A stretch of DNA of 64,000 nt. Origin: Dendrocalamus latiflorus (lineage: Eukaryota; Streptophyta; Magnoliopsida; Poales; Poaceae). Shown here in pieces: positions 40,801 through 53,700 of the stretch (its first letter is position 1; each line of letters starts with the position of its first letter). Made by a program: the position numbers and the translations under genes. Below the pieces are notes generated by a model that saw nothing but the letters and a program-made list of their open reading frames with translations, was not told the origin of the DNA and ran no database searches. The stretch lies in NCBI GenBank assembly GCA_017311315.1, contig CM029666.1, positions 507,941-571,940 on the forward strand, given 5' to 3'.

Positions 40801-43800
40801 AGCAGAGGAAGGGGCAGCAGAAGATGCCCAGGAAAAGTAATCTGATACCATGTAGAGAATTAGGGGGACCCCCACACCCAAATAGGGGGGGTGGCTTTGA
40901 TATATATAGCCAAGTACAACTTGTATTACAAGTAAGGGGTAAGTCTATACATATCCCTAATATATCTCTAATACTATCTTTTCCCATTTTTACATTAATA
41001 TTACAACATGTTGGTTTTTTTATATATTGCTTCTTTGTGGTGAAGTATTTGTTTTCTGTATCAATTGGAGTTCATATTCTGATAATTGTGCATTCTTTCA
41101 TCGTCCAGCTTGAAGAAGCTAAACTGCTGAGAGCTCAAGGGCAGCATGATATGGCTATTAGCCTTGGGAAATACATACTGCAGAACCACCCTGATAAGAA
41201 AGATATATCAGATGCCTACCGATTAGTTGGCAAGTGGTTGGCTGAAACAAGATCGAGCAAGTAACCATTTAATATGCCTCGCATATGGTTTTTGTATGAG
41301 AACTTCTTTCCATTTGTTGTGTGTGATAACATGAATGTTCTTAATAATTATTTTGTAGCTCAAGGACTATTATTGAGGACTACTTAAGACATTCCGTAGA
41401 TCTTATTGAGTCTCACAAGAGCTCAGGAAAAAGGTACATGTCCAGGCAGTGTCGAACATATTTCCATCTAGCACATTATACAGATGGTTTATTCAAAAGC
41501 TATGAGGAAAGACTTTCATCCAGTGAATGGCAAGCAGCTCTGCGACTAAGGAAATGCAAGGTACCAATTAAGTAGACAATGCCATCAATATTTGACTTCA
41601 GACTGTATCTCTAAAAAAAAAAACTCGACCTGCGGGGGTAAGATGGCCCCCGGGCATTATCATTAAGAAGAAGATCTTCTCACGCAGATCGAGAAAACCC
41701 CCAAACCCCTGCTCCACCCTTACACAACGGCATCATCGCCCGCGTAAGAACGACCAACAACTTGGGGCGGGTCTTAGACCTGTGCTTTGGTGTGGTAGCA
41801 GGCGAGGGGATTTTTTCCCCCAGCCTGAAATTCGCTCCCACTGGGAGTCGAACCCAGGACCTGGGGGGTGCTACTAGAGTGCCTTAGCCATTACGCTAGA
41901 GGCCTGTTCACTTCAGACTGTATCTCTTAACAGAGTTTCTGTTTAATACTTTAATGCAGACTAGGGAGTTGGAAACATTGATTAAAAGACTCAAAAGTTC
42001 ATCCAAGGCAAGTAGATCACTGCAACTTTTGAGGGCGTCCAGAAATGCCAGGTCTTCTGTTCTTGGTAACTCACATACTACTACTTAAATTTTTCAGTGT
42101 GAAAAGACTGATTACTCAGTAAAAATCCAAGAGTTGCAGAAACAACTTGCACTTGACAGAGAAGAAGCAGAGAAGATTCAGGTGTGCATATATGGTTTAT
42201 ACACTCTTAACTGTGTATACCAAATTTACACTTTTATGGCCTCTAAATATATATAATCATGCCACATCCAGCCAGTTTTTGCACTATGTTTATCTGGTCA
42301 CAAATGTTTTCAACTTTTAAGGCCTGACTCCGGCTTAGAGCATAATATATGCAGTCATTGTCAATGCTTCATGTGCTATTTTAATAATTCTGCCCAATAA
42401 CCATTTCTGCAAAAAAGAAAAATTGCTGCTAATAGTGCATGATGCATTACCGCATTGGTATAAAAATTTCTCAAAAGATGTATTACATGTCATGTTGTGC
42501 AGATGTGCCAAATTTCATGGTAAAATTCATCCGAGCCGGAGAGTACCAAAGAAAAAAAAAGAGAAGCATGGCATCATGCACTACTCTGTTGTGCCGCTTC
42601 TCTTTTTTTAGGTCTCTACAGTACTGATGAATTGGACCTTGAAAATTTCATGTGTATAACATTACATGTACAACATCCATGGAATTTCTTGAGAATTTTT
42701 GGACCAGTTCATCATGTGCTTTTCATAACTGGGGGTATGGTGCCCATAGGGGCACCAAATTCACACTCATTTATCTATTAGGGTGTTAAATAATTCAAAA
42801 ACTGAATACCGAAGAAGAGATCCACCACATAATTTTAACTTTACAATTTAGTGGTGCATGTTAACTTCTATGCAATGCGTTCCATGCAATATTATTTCCA
42901 TGCAGTTTGCATTTTAAACATTTTCTATACTTAAACCCTCTTATTAGGATGATCGGGACAAGTTCTTAAGTCTAGCACTTCAGGGGTACCAACGTTCCCT
43001 TGTTGTTGGTGGCAAATATGACCTACAAGTGGTATGTTGTTTCTATTTAAAGATCCAACAATCTTTTCTGTTTGCAGGTTTCTTCTTTGTCTAATGACTA
43101 ATATGTGCTCCCTCTGGTCATAAATGAATGCCCTGCTTGTGGACAGTTGCTATGGCTTTGAAATTTTGGGACTATTATTTGGAAAAGCGCACCTTTATAC
43201 AATAGTGCAATGCCTTATTTCTCTACTGTTTATTTTCTTTATGGTGTTTCGAGTGGAATTTTCATGGTATCATTTGTTCCGTATTGTTGCTATTGTTCAT
43301 TGTCAGCTTTATGTCAACATGATTATATTTTTGTTGTGTAACAGTTGTTGTTTCAGTCACAATATACTTGATACGATAAAACTCTTTACCTTCAGTTGTG
43401 TGTTGTGTTCTTAATGTTACTATTGTTTATAGCAGTGCTAAACATTTTATATTCAGGTTTTCCGGATGGTCTCACTGTGGTTTAGTCTTTTCTCAAGAGA
43501 GCAAGTTGTGAAAGCAATGATTAAAACAACAAAAGAGGTCAGCTTTTGAGTTTCATCTCTTTGATTCCCTTGGTACTTTTGGTCAGTTTCATGGTAAAAG
43601 AACTTTCCTTTTGGTTCTATAGGTCCAAACCTATAAGTTCATACCATTGGTCTATCAAATTGCTTCTAGACTTGGAAGCTCAAAAGATGCTCAGGGCTCA
43701 ACAAACTTCCAGGTATACATTTCATTGGGAACCTTTTTTTCTGTGGGTAAATACGAATCTCTCAAGTAACACCATTGTTTTCCCTAGCAGAATGCATTAG

Positions 43801-46800
43801 CTTCTCTCCTGAAGAAAATGGCCATTGATCATCCCTATCATACAATATTTCAGGTATTAAAGTTGCAGATTTTTTTGTATATGAGAATAATTATGATCAA
43901 ATTATGCTCCATATTTTTTATATTCTTATTGTCGTGATGTGGAACTAATGATATGTTGTAATATTGGACCATAGCTAGTCAGCAGAATGCATGTAACAAT
44001 CTGATTGCATGTCAGTAATGTACCAACTAATGCTAAAAGCAAATATAGTCTGCCAAACGTGAGCACTCAGATGGAGCCTTCAAACATTTCGGACTTGTAG
44101 ACCATTTGTTTATGAAGGATGATGAAAAAAAGAAGTAAAGGAACACTTGAACACACTAGGAAACCATTTCCTACCCAGAGGTTTATACTATATCTTTGGC
44201 AGGCTGTATGCGTCCGTAATGCTCATTTGCGCTGTGGCTGCAACTAGCTGCATGCAATAAGGACTAATGAGAACAAAATCCATACAACGTACATGGTTGA
44301 ATTAGATTCGTAAATACTTACAATGGACAAGGAGAGGGAGTCATAAATGCATCCAGGCTTGATTGAAATGATCAAAGCGCACATCTCAGTACACTCACTT
44401 AGATCCAACACGATTTTCGCCAGTTAGTCTAGTCAATATGTAGCAACTCCGGTATGTCTTTAGTTATTTTCATTTTTTTCATGCCATTTTGTAGAATTAA
44501 GAACTAACTCTTTTGCTGTTTTAAGCATCTTGCGTGATTCTTTGATCCTCAGCTTTTTGCTCTAGCAAATGGTGACCGCGTCAAAGACAAGCAAAGGAGT
44601 AGAAGTTCTTTTGTTGTAGATATGGACAAGAAGCTTGCTGCTGAAAATCTATTAAAGGAGCTATGTTCTTGTCATGGAGCTTTGATTCGTCAGGTTTGCC
44701 ACTTCTTACAGTGATCATTTTTATTGGGGTGTTCTTATCCCTGAAGCGGTTGAATGCATTTGCTGTTGGAAGATATTCTTTATGATGATCATTTGCACCA
44801 TGTAGATGAAACAAATGGTTGAGATTTACATTAAGTTAGCTGAACTAGAGACCAAGAAGGAGGTTAGTCATCTTTTTCAAACAGTGACTTGTAATGGATT
44901 TTTTATCAATATTCTCCATGTTAACATATTATTTTCATCTATCTTTTTGTCAGGACACTAACAAAAAAATTCCACTACCCAGGGAGATCCGCAGCATTTG
45001 TCAACTTGAACTTGTAAGTGGACTTTTTTTTTATGAAATTTACTTCCAGCTGAAAAAATTATTGCATTGGGAAATAAAACAAGTTTTTGCTAGGGGGGTA
45101 GTGCTTTCTAGAACCTATCAAATTTGATTGAGTAATAACTTGTTGGAAGAACTAAATTGCTTTGTTCTTCTGACTTCTAAAGTTTTAGTATCTTTGGTTT
45201 GAAAAACTAAGAAGATAGTGTCCTTTACATTATTCTCAATAATTTTGATGCATATGGTCTTTGTTTTCTTTTCTACCCTTAATTCCATGTTTAGATTAAT
45301 TATAGTGCTGGTCATATCAAATAATTTATGGAAATTTCGTCACTGCCTTGTTTTGGCTTCATTAGGTTCCCGTTGTGACTGCTACTATTCCAGTTGACCC
45401 TAATTGTCGGTATGAAGAAGGTTCCTTTCCACATTTCAATGGGCTGGCAGATTCTATTACGTACGTTGGCTTTTGTTTTACACATTAATTGTCACTGAAG
45501 ATTGACTTTTTTTATCTTTATTGAAACTTGGAAGTCTTCCTTCATGGCAGGATAATGAATGGAATTAATGCTCCCAAAGTTATTGAATGTATTGGCTCGG
45601 ATGGTAACAAATACCGCCAACTTGCAAAATCTGGAAATGATGACCTGCGACAAGATGCTGTATGTTCTTGTTTTTCATTTTAAGCAAGAGATTGTCTACA
45701 TCATTTGGCATATAGGGCTTGACAGCTACCAAGTTCTAAATACTGTTATGAATAGCGCTTGTATTCTTCATGAGGCCAATGGACCGATATACACACACGT
45801 ACAACTATGACATATATGCAAGTAACCCATTATACAACGGGGGGAAATACACAATTAATAATACACATCTAATAAATACCAAGAAAGCTTTAGCTGCACC
45901 TTTTATTTTTTACTCAAACCTGTGTAGTTGCTCATTCAACCTTATATCAAAGTGGTGTACAGCAATATTATGTCCCATGATTCCATTTGTCTAGTTGTGT
46001 ACCACTATTGCCACACACATCGTTGTCTTCATTTCCAAGATTAGGACAAACATTGGCACAAAAGCAACCAGTATATACCCAATTGCTAGTAACAACCGGT
46101 GCAATTAGTATCAACGAAACAGTTGACTCGCTAATGTTTAACCACAATTTAGAACAGTAGTTGTTACCTACAATATGTTATGCTTTATTTAGGGAAAAAG
46201 CAGCATGATTTGAGATTATAGCTAACAGTATACTTTTACATTATATCATAGTCTGCTTACAGTGTTACTATAAGACACTGGGTATAGAGTGATGGATTCT
46301 ATGGCTAGGTATATTCATATTATCATATACTAGTTATGCACTCGTACGTTGCAACGGAACTTTTTTTTTTCTCGAACGCGCAGGAGAACTGCGCATCATT
46401 ATATTAAGAAGAACAAAGGAGTCTAAGAAGACTCGAACAATCCTCACCAATTAGGCGAGGCTAAACAACGAAAGGTCAAAACTAGAGAAACGCCCTCCGA
46501 CCAAAAACAAAGACCTATGGCCAAATGGTACAAAGGCCTTTGGTCCCCGCCAAACACCACAACTTGGCCTCATCTCTAATGTCTTGCAAAACAATGCTGA
46601 CATTGGGTGAGGCGCCGTAAAAAATGCAACCATTCCTATGCTTCCAAACTTGCCAAGCCACCAACATGACCAAAGAATTAAAGCCCTTGCGTTGCTGCTT
46701 AGGGACTTGGTGCAAAGCTTGACGCCACCACAAGGTGAAGACCAAATCATCTGGACCTGAAGTTAGCCGCTGCAATCCCACCAGAGTAAGCACTGAAAAC

Positions 46801-47666
46801 CAAACATTTCTTGTGAACACGCAAGAAGTGAGTAAGTGCTAAATAGTTTCATCAACTTGTTCACACAGTGGGCAGCACTCAGGGTGAACAAGACCATGGC
46901 GGGCCAAACGATCAGCGGTCCAACAGCGATTAAGCGAGGCTAACCACACAAAGTATTTGCAATGAGGAGGAGCCCAGGATCGCCAAATCTCCTTCCATGG
47001 TTCATAATCCACCGCTCCCACAAAAAAACAGCGGTACGCTGATTTAGTTGAGAACCTGCCCGAGGAGGATGGCTTCCACACATGCTGATCATCCACGCCA
47101 GGGGTGAGCCTCACTCGGGCGAGAACATCCCATAGGCCAAGAAACTCCTCCAAGACTAGAGCAGGTAGACTGCATCTAATATCATGAACCCAAGTATTAT
47201 CTGTTAGAGCTTCTTGGACCGTCCTTCGATTGACAGTTCTCTTTGGCACATGAGCACAAAGTAAGGGGGCAAGGTCCATTAAGGATTTGCCATGTAGCCA
47301 TTTATCACACCAAAAGAGGGTCATGCAGCCATCTCCCACAATAGAGATGATCGATATGGAGAACATAGCTGCTGAATTGGGGTGCACCTGATTGTCCAAA
47401 CCAGCCCATGGGCGATCAGGTTGGGTCTTTTTGAGCCACAGCCACCTCATGTGCAGCGCCCATCCGAGGATTTCCAAATCAAGAATTCCCAATCCACCAA
47501 GCTCAAATGGCCTCTTGACCCGGCCCCAAGAAACAAGGCAATGCCCTCCATTTACTCTATTGCGACCCTTCCAAAGGAAAGCTCTACGTCTATGTTGCCC
47601 AGATACCCCGATACGGATACGCGATACCGCGATTCACCATTTTCCTAAAAACACCGATACGGCGAT

Positions 47667-47707
<41 letters not shown>

Positions 47708-50700
47708 GTAAAGATAAAAATAAGAAATTTATGAATTCTTATAAGGAATTGAGAAACCGAGAATACCTTAATATTCATGTAGCAACTTGCTTGATACTTC
47801 AGTTCTCCCTCCTGGTTATTAGACTAATATAATGAACCATCTGCGAAGAATAATAGAATAGATAAGTACATATACACAAATAATGAAGTAAATAGCATAA
47901 TCACAAGTCATGAATCATGATTGATAGTTGGTAGTAAATTAAGTATTCGACAGACCACTCGAGCCTCCAAATACACCACCAGATGCCATGATTTAATCTA
48001 AGCAGCAAAACAACAAATAGCAAATAAACAAGCTAATGACAACAAACAACATGACCACTGATGGGCGACAAATACATTGATTCATCCAATACATTGTCAT
48101 CCAATACATTGTCAACAAATAGCAACAAATAGCAAGCAGTGAGCAGAGCAGTAGAGCACATACTGGAGTGGAGGCCACGGGCGGAGGCGACGGCCAAGGC
48201 GCCAGGCGTCGGCGGCGGGAGGGGATGGGCGAGGTGGCAGCTGAGGCGACGGGAGGGGATAGGCGAGGCGGCGACCGGAGGGGGCGGACGGAGTCGTCGG
48301 GCCGAGGCGACGGGAGGGGACGGGCGAGGCGGCAGGCGAGCGGAGGTGCCAGGCGTCGGCGGCGGGAGGGGATGGGCGAGGCGGCAGTCGAGGGGACGGG
48401 CGAGGCGGCGACCGGAGGGGACGGACGGAGGCGCCAGGCAGAGGCGACGGGCGAGGCGGCGACCGGAGGGGACGGACGGAGGCGCCAGGCAGAGGCGACG
48501 GGAGGGGACGGGCAAGGCGGCGACCGGAGGGGACGGACGGAGGCGCTGGGCCGAGGCGAGCGGAGGCGACGGGTGAGGCGGCGATCGGAGGGGACGGACG
48601 ACGCGATGGGCGAGGCGGCAAGCGGAGGCGATGGGCGAGCTGAGGCGGCGGCTGGGTGGAGGCGGCGGGCGGGCAGAGGCGGCGCGCGAGTTGAGGCTGC
48701 GGGCGAGCGGAGGCGGCGGGCGTGGAGACGACGGGGGCGATGGGCGTCGAATGCGTGGAGGCGGCGGGGATCTGGATCTGAGGCTCTGGCTGGTGGGTTG
48801 GGGGTATTAGGTTAGAAGTATCAGAAAAGTATCGGAGAAGTATCGAGAATTAATTTCTTCTTTTGAATAATTAATAAATTCGGATACTAACAGGATACGT
48901 ATCCGGGCGTATCGGGGCAGTATCCGTATCCGGTACAGTATCCGATACCGGTACGCGACTTTTGTGAAGTATCCACGCAACATAGCTCTACGTATCTTGT
49001 CAATTGCTTTAAGTGCCCACTTAGGAAAATCCAGAGCAAAGAGTGGATAAATAGGAATTGCTAAGAGCACCGCTGGAATAAGTGTGGCTCGGCCAGCTAG
49101 GGGCATCATGGCAGCTTTCCATCCGGGCAGCTTGTCAGCAATCTTGTCAATTATCATGTAAAAGCCAGATTTGGGGAGTTTCTTGATTGACAATGGGAGT
49201 CCAAGATACTTGCAAGGGAATTCTTGAACTTTGCAAGGAATGGATCCTTGCACTATTTCCATGTCCTGTTGGTGGCATCGGATTGGGGTCACCGAGCACT
49301 TGCTTAAGTTGGTGATCAACCCCGACGCTTATCCAAAAACTCGAAGAATCTCTTTGATCAACTCGAACTCCTCCAAACAGGGCCGCAAGAAAAGAACCAC
49401 ATCATCAGCATAAAGAGAGACCCGCTGACTAGATCCCCTAGAAAGAAGGGGCTGCAAAAGACCATTCTCACTTGCCTTATTAATTAGCGAGTTAAGCACA
49501 TCCATGACCAAGATGAACAGCATCGGGGATAAGGGGTCGCCTTGCCGAAGCCCCCGCTGGTGTTGAATTAGCTCTCCCGGCACACCATTTACCAGCACCC
49601 GAGTTGTTGAAGACCTCAGGAGCTTGGATAATAAGTTACACCAAATTGGACCAAAACCCAAATGGCTTAATACTTGCAGCAAGAAAGCCCATGACACTGA
49701 ATCGAAGGCTTTTGAAATATCCAGTTTGAGAAGAACTCTTGGTTCCCTTTGTCTATGCAGCACTTTGGCTGTTTGTTGGACCAGAATAAAATTATCATGG
49801 ATGCATCTCCCTTGGACAAAAGCACTCTGATTTGGTGACACCATGTCCTTGAGTTTTGGAGCCATCCTATTGGCCAGGATTTTGGTGACAAGCTTTGCAA
49901 AACTATGAACCAAGCTTATAGGTCTGTAATCCTTGATTTGCAACGCTTCTGGTGTCTTTGGAAGCAAAATGATGTACGCCGAGTTAAGAAGGAACAAACT
50001 ACTGACATCACCCTGTAACAGCCTATTAAGTGCAACCATAAGATCAACCTTCACTATACTCCAACAAGTTTTGAAGAAACGTCCAGTGTATCCATCCGGA
50101 CCCGGCGCCTTCTCTGAAGGAAGTGATTTAATTGTTGCCCACACCTCTTCCTCCGAGAAACCCTGCTCCAGAGCTGACAGATCATGAGCTTCTTGGTAGA
50201 AGGACCGCAGGTTCAAGGAGCATTGTCTTTGAGCCACGGTGCCAAGTAAGCTTGAGTAGAACTCATAAGCAGCCTGTTGTTTGTCTTCATGCCCGGTAAC
50301 AAGTTTATCTCCCACTTTGGTTTTTGCCAAGAAATTCTTTCTCTTTCTGTACCTAGCTTGCTGATGAAAAAAAGAAGTATTTGCATCCCCCTCTTTCAAC
50401 CAAACCAACCTTTAGCGTAAGCGAGCAATTGTGCGCTCTAGAGATGCTAAACCGAGTGCATGCCGTTTCAGCGGCCGCCGCAGCCAAACCTCCTCGCTGG
50501 ACAGCACTCGGGCATCTTGAGCAATTTCAAGTCGGTGTAAGATTTCCGTGGCATCCCGGAGCTGCAGCTTAACATTTCCTATTCTCTTTTGGCTCCAAGA
50601 TTGCAGGTCCCTTGCAAGTCTTCCCAGCTCCAGGGAAAGGATTTGCAGTGGGCAAGAAGCTACTACTGGTTTGCACCAGGAGCTTTGCACCTCCTGCAAG

Positions 50701-53700
50701 AACCCCTCAAGCTTTGGCCAATAGCTTTCAAAGTGAAAACGCCGCTTTCCCTGAACATTAGCCTTCAGACCAAGGATTAATGGGCAGTGGTCTGAAATCA
50801 AAGAAGCCGAACTCTGAAGGATGCTGTCAGGAAACAATTGATCCCAATCAGATGTCATGAAGACCCAATCCAACCGGACCAAAGTGGGAACATCCTGCTC
50901 ATTCGACCAAGTAAACTTACGGCCAAGAAGAGAAATTTCTTTCAGCTCCAAGTCATCCAAGAACCGGCGGAAACGACCCATCATTGCTCTATTCACGTTA
51001 GTGTTATTCTTATCCTCCGCCATATATATGAGGTTAAAATCCCCTCCAATTGCCCACGGACCTTGACAGGCTTGCCGAATGTCACGAAGCTCCTGCAGAA
51101 ATTGCAACTTCTAATCATCAGCTTGAGGGCCATAAACTCCAGTGAACCACCAAGGCAGCCCCTCATGAGAAGCAAACTGAACTGAAACTGAATAAGTGTC
51201 AACTCGAGAAGTTAAAGCACGGCAAACACCGCCTTTCCATGCCAGCAACACCCCCCCCCTAGATCCGCATGCTGACAATACCACAGATTGATCAAACTCA
51301 CTTCCCAGCATTGACATGATCAAACGACCGGAAATAGAAGCCATCTTAGTTTCCTGAAGACACACTACATCAGGCCGAGTAGAGATTACCAAGCTTCTGA
51401 CGCTGTCCCGCTTTGCCTTGCAGTTGAGGCCTCTTACATTCCAAATGAGAAAGTTTGACACCATTGATTCTGAAAAAACACCAACGACCTTTCAAAGCAC
51501 ATCCACTGATCACAAATCACCTGTGGCCACACTTGGAAAAATAGCAACATCACGTGGCGCTTCACCTGGTGAAGGAGGCTGCCAACCAAAAAGCGCCGCT
51601 ACTGCCGCGAGATGAGCTTGAGTGAACTCATTGAATATATAGAGTATCGTGCAATACTCTGATCGGTTGGAAAGTGGAGAATGGTAAGAAATTAAGGGAA
51701 TATAGTGGTTGGAGGAGAATGAACGTATAACCACCAACTCGTTCTTTCATAATAGTAACAATACTATCACATTTTTAAACTCTTAGTCAAACTGAATATT
51801 TCTCACGTTTTTAAACTCTCCGCCAAACTGAATATTTAGTTACATTAAGGAAATTGTATTATTCCTTTCTTTATATACCTCGCTTTCCTTATCCGTATAT
51901 GGCATATTCTTCTGTAATATCCCTTTGTATTCCCTATACATATTACCCATTGGGCTTCTTCAATATACACACAATATTCATAATATAGTATCAGAGCAAA
52001 GGTTAGGGTTGGGGTTTTCCGTAGCCGTCGTGGCTGCCTCCTATCCTCCACTCGACTTCCACATCTGCTGCCCCCGGGAGGAGCGATCTTCGCTCCCGGG
52101 GGCGGCCAACTCTTCCCCGGCCCCGGCGCAGCCGCATGTCGCCATCCCCCACCACCTTGATGCCCGTGTTCGCTGGCCGCCGTCATCGGATCTCACCAGG
52201 ACATTGCTGGACCGCCGTCAGATCTTGCCTGGATCCTGGTGAACCGTCGCGGCCGTCCATCTCTTCGCCAACTCTTCCCCGGTCGCCGTCGTTGCCCACG
52301 GCTGTCTCGCCCGCTCTGGCTGCCGCTGTACGTCCCGATCCAGGCAGATACGGCCCCGCCTCGTTGCCACACCGCAGACCCAACCCGAATCAGGCTGCCG
52401 CCGACCTTGACGCGCCCAGATCTGGTCTCCGCCGGCTAAGTCCTGCCTGGATCCAGTCGTCTCCCATGCCCGACGCCGCCGTCACATCGTCTTCATCTTC
52501 CACAGCACGAGCTGCCGCCGTTGTCCTCTTCTTGGACCGCCGCCACTGCTCGAAGCAGCAGAGGCGCGTCGCCATCGTCCACGAGGAGGGGGAGAGCGAG
52601 TCCGCGTGGCTCATCTCCGAGGCATCGTGTCGCCCAGTCGGATCTCCGGCTGCCTCCAGCCTCTCCGCTGCCGGATCCGGGAACCCCGCGCCAGATCCGG
52701 CCACTTCCGGCTCCGGGACCTCTCGCTGCCGCCTCGACTAGTCCCCGCTGCCCTGGCTGACGCCGCCGCCTCGGCCCTCCTGGCCGCCGCGTCTTCGCAC
52801 TGCTCTACGCCTCAGGCAGATGCCGCCGCGCCCCTGTGCAGGCAGTGCCGCCTCTGGGTCGCCACCTCCACACCTCTGGTCTCCACCGCCTCACAGGGGA
52901 CTCAGGGGAGGGGGTGGTGATGAGAGGATGTAAGGGAGAGGGGGAGAGATGGATGGGGTTTTTATACTACTGCTAATATCTCGAGTCTTTTCATCCTCAG
53001 TGTCATTGCTTCCGTTGCGTCCATTCAAGTCCGTAGATTCTCTTTCAGTTTGTCTAAATTGTGTGAGTCTACAAATTTATTGTCAGTCATAAATGTATAG
53101 GAATTTTCTTTTATATGGCAGCAGCCGCCGCTCTACTTTTTGAGCTGTATGCAGATCGTAGAAGCTTTATGATGCCGCCGCTTCTCTAGCTGCTACCCCG
53201 AGCTTCTAAGGCCGCCGCGCGTCTTCTGCACCTTGTGCACTGCACCGCCATGCTTCTATCTATTCCTCTTTGGTTTGATTTGACAATTTATTCAAAAACT
53301 GCATGCAAGGACGACATTATCAAGACTGGTACCTCGGATTTTTCTTGTTTTAGTGTTAACCCTTTTTCAAATGCAATGCTATTGCATGTACCCAGGGTTG
53401 AAAAAACCGGCGGTTACCGGCCGGTAACCGCCGGTAACCGGATATACCGGTCGCAACCGGGATTTAAAATACCGGCCGGAAATTTTTGAATTGAAGATTT
53501 GAATTTTTGACTTGCTAATGCAGTGGGTATATTAGTTTGGGTATTGTTTTTGATATATTAGGTTGATTAGCTATTGTTGGAAGTAAAAAAAGGGTGAATT
53601 ATTGTGATAGGCAGTTAGTAGTGGTGTTGGCAAACATGTTGGGTCCATTGTGCTGGAAAGGGCATTGGATACTTGTCTTTGAGAGTGTTTTGCAGCACTT

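Larger units (their letters stand above)
35339..40973 (-). mobile_element. Second family of Ty1/copia retrotransposon (short LTRs), degenerate, with a hAT insertion
   Basis: A 5,635-bp element in ATM intron 34516-41108, antisense to ATM. It has short LTRs 35339-35467 and 40851-40973, which differ mainly in the length of a G-run, and a perfect 5-bp duplication CTATC (35334-35338, 40974-40978). Just inside the right LTR, TCTGATACCA (ending 40850) reads TGGTATCAGA on the element strand as the primer site. The internal domains follow copia order but are broken by frameshifts and by the hAT-type element at 38265-38936. The sequence is not the same family as copies 1 and 2. Confidence 0.95.
47590..48985. 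mobile_element. hAT-type element of 1.4 kb with GC-rich minisatellite, inside LINE copy 2
   Basis: Ends CTATGTTGC and GCAACATAG form a perfect 9-bp inverted repeat, flanked by a perfect 8-bp duplication CTCTACGT (47582-47589, 48986-48993). Near both ends GATACGG/CCGTATC-rich subterminal repeats occur (for example CGATACGGATACGCGATACC and ATCCGTATCCGGTACAG). The interior has a (GT)n run and about 620 bp of G-rich tandem repeats but no transposase, so it is non-autonomous. The 8-bp duplication supports hAT. Confidence 0.85.
46451..51464 (-). pseudogene. LINE ORF2 (endonuclease-reverse transcriptase), broken
   Basis: 51464-51111 is the apurinic-type endonuclease start (NFLIWNVRGLN, CLQETKM). 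It continues in 51107-50412 after a stop (GGDFNLIY, SDHCPLIL). 50408-49329 carries the reverse transcriptase (PGPDGYTGRFFK, RQGDPLSPMLF, catalytic YADDVV). A frameshift near 49320 leads to 49319-48986 (PCKYLGLPLS). After the hAT insertion, 47589-46839 gives GGLGILDLEILGWAL and the zf-RVT zinc region (CKYFVWLASLNRCW...CCPLCEQVDETI). Stops near 51110, 50411 and 46840 and the frameshift make it inactive. Confidence 0.9.
46361..51620 (-). mobile_element. L1-type LINE (copy 2), long but 5'-truncated and degenerate, split by a hAT element
   Basis: A non-LTR retrotransposon on the minus strand. The poly-A tail is the T-run 46361-46370. The 3' end (CTCGAACGCGCAGGAGAACTGCGC) is nearly identical to LINE copy 1. 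Reading from 51620: the end of ORF1 (LAAVAALFGWQPPSPGEAPR), then ORF2 with endonuclease, reverse transcriptase and zf-RVT. The hAT-type element 47590-48985 interrupts it. I did not find a target duplication, and the 5' boundary is approximate. Confidence 0.9.

Noticed and set aside
41830..41909. tRNA gene
   Set aside because: Box A and box B are present, but the sequence lies inside a SINE with target duplications and does not form a full cloverleaf I can support.
48033..48815. Open frames of 145-215 codons in the 48-kb region
   Set aside because: They are repetitive Arg/Gly/Ala or Pro/Ser products of the G-rich minisatellite, open in several frames at once.
52136..52741. 201-codon frame in the GC-rich LTR element
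   Set aside because: No recognisable domain, and equally open frames overlap it on both strands. Treated as composition, not a gene.
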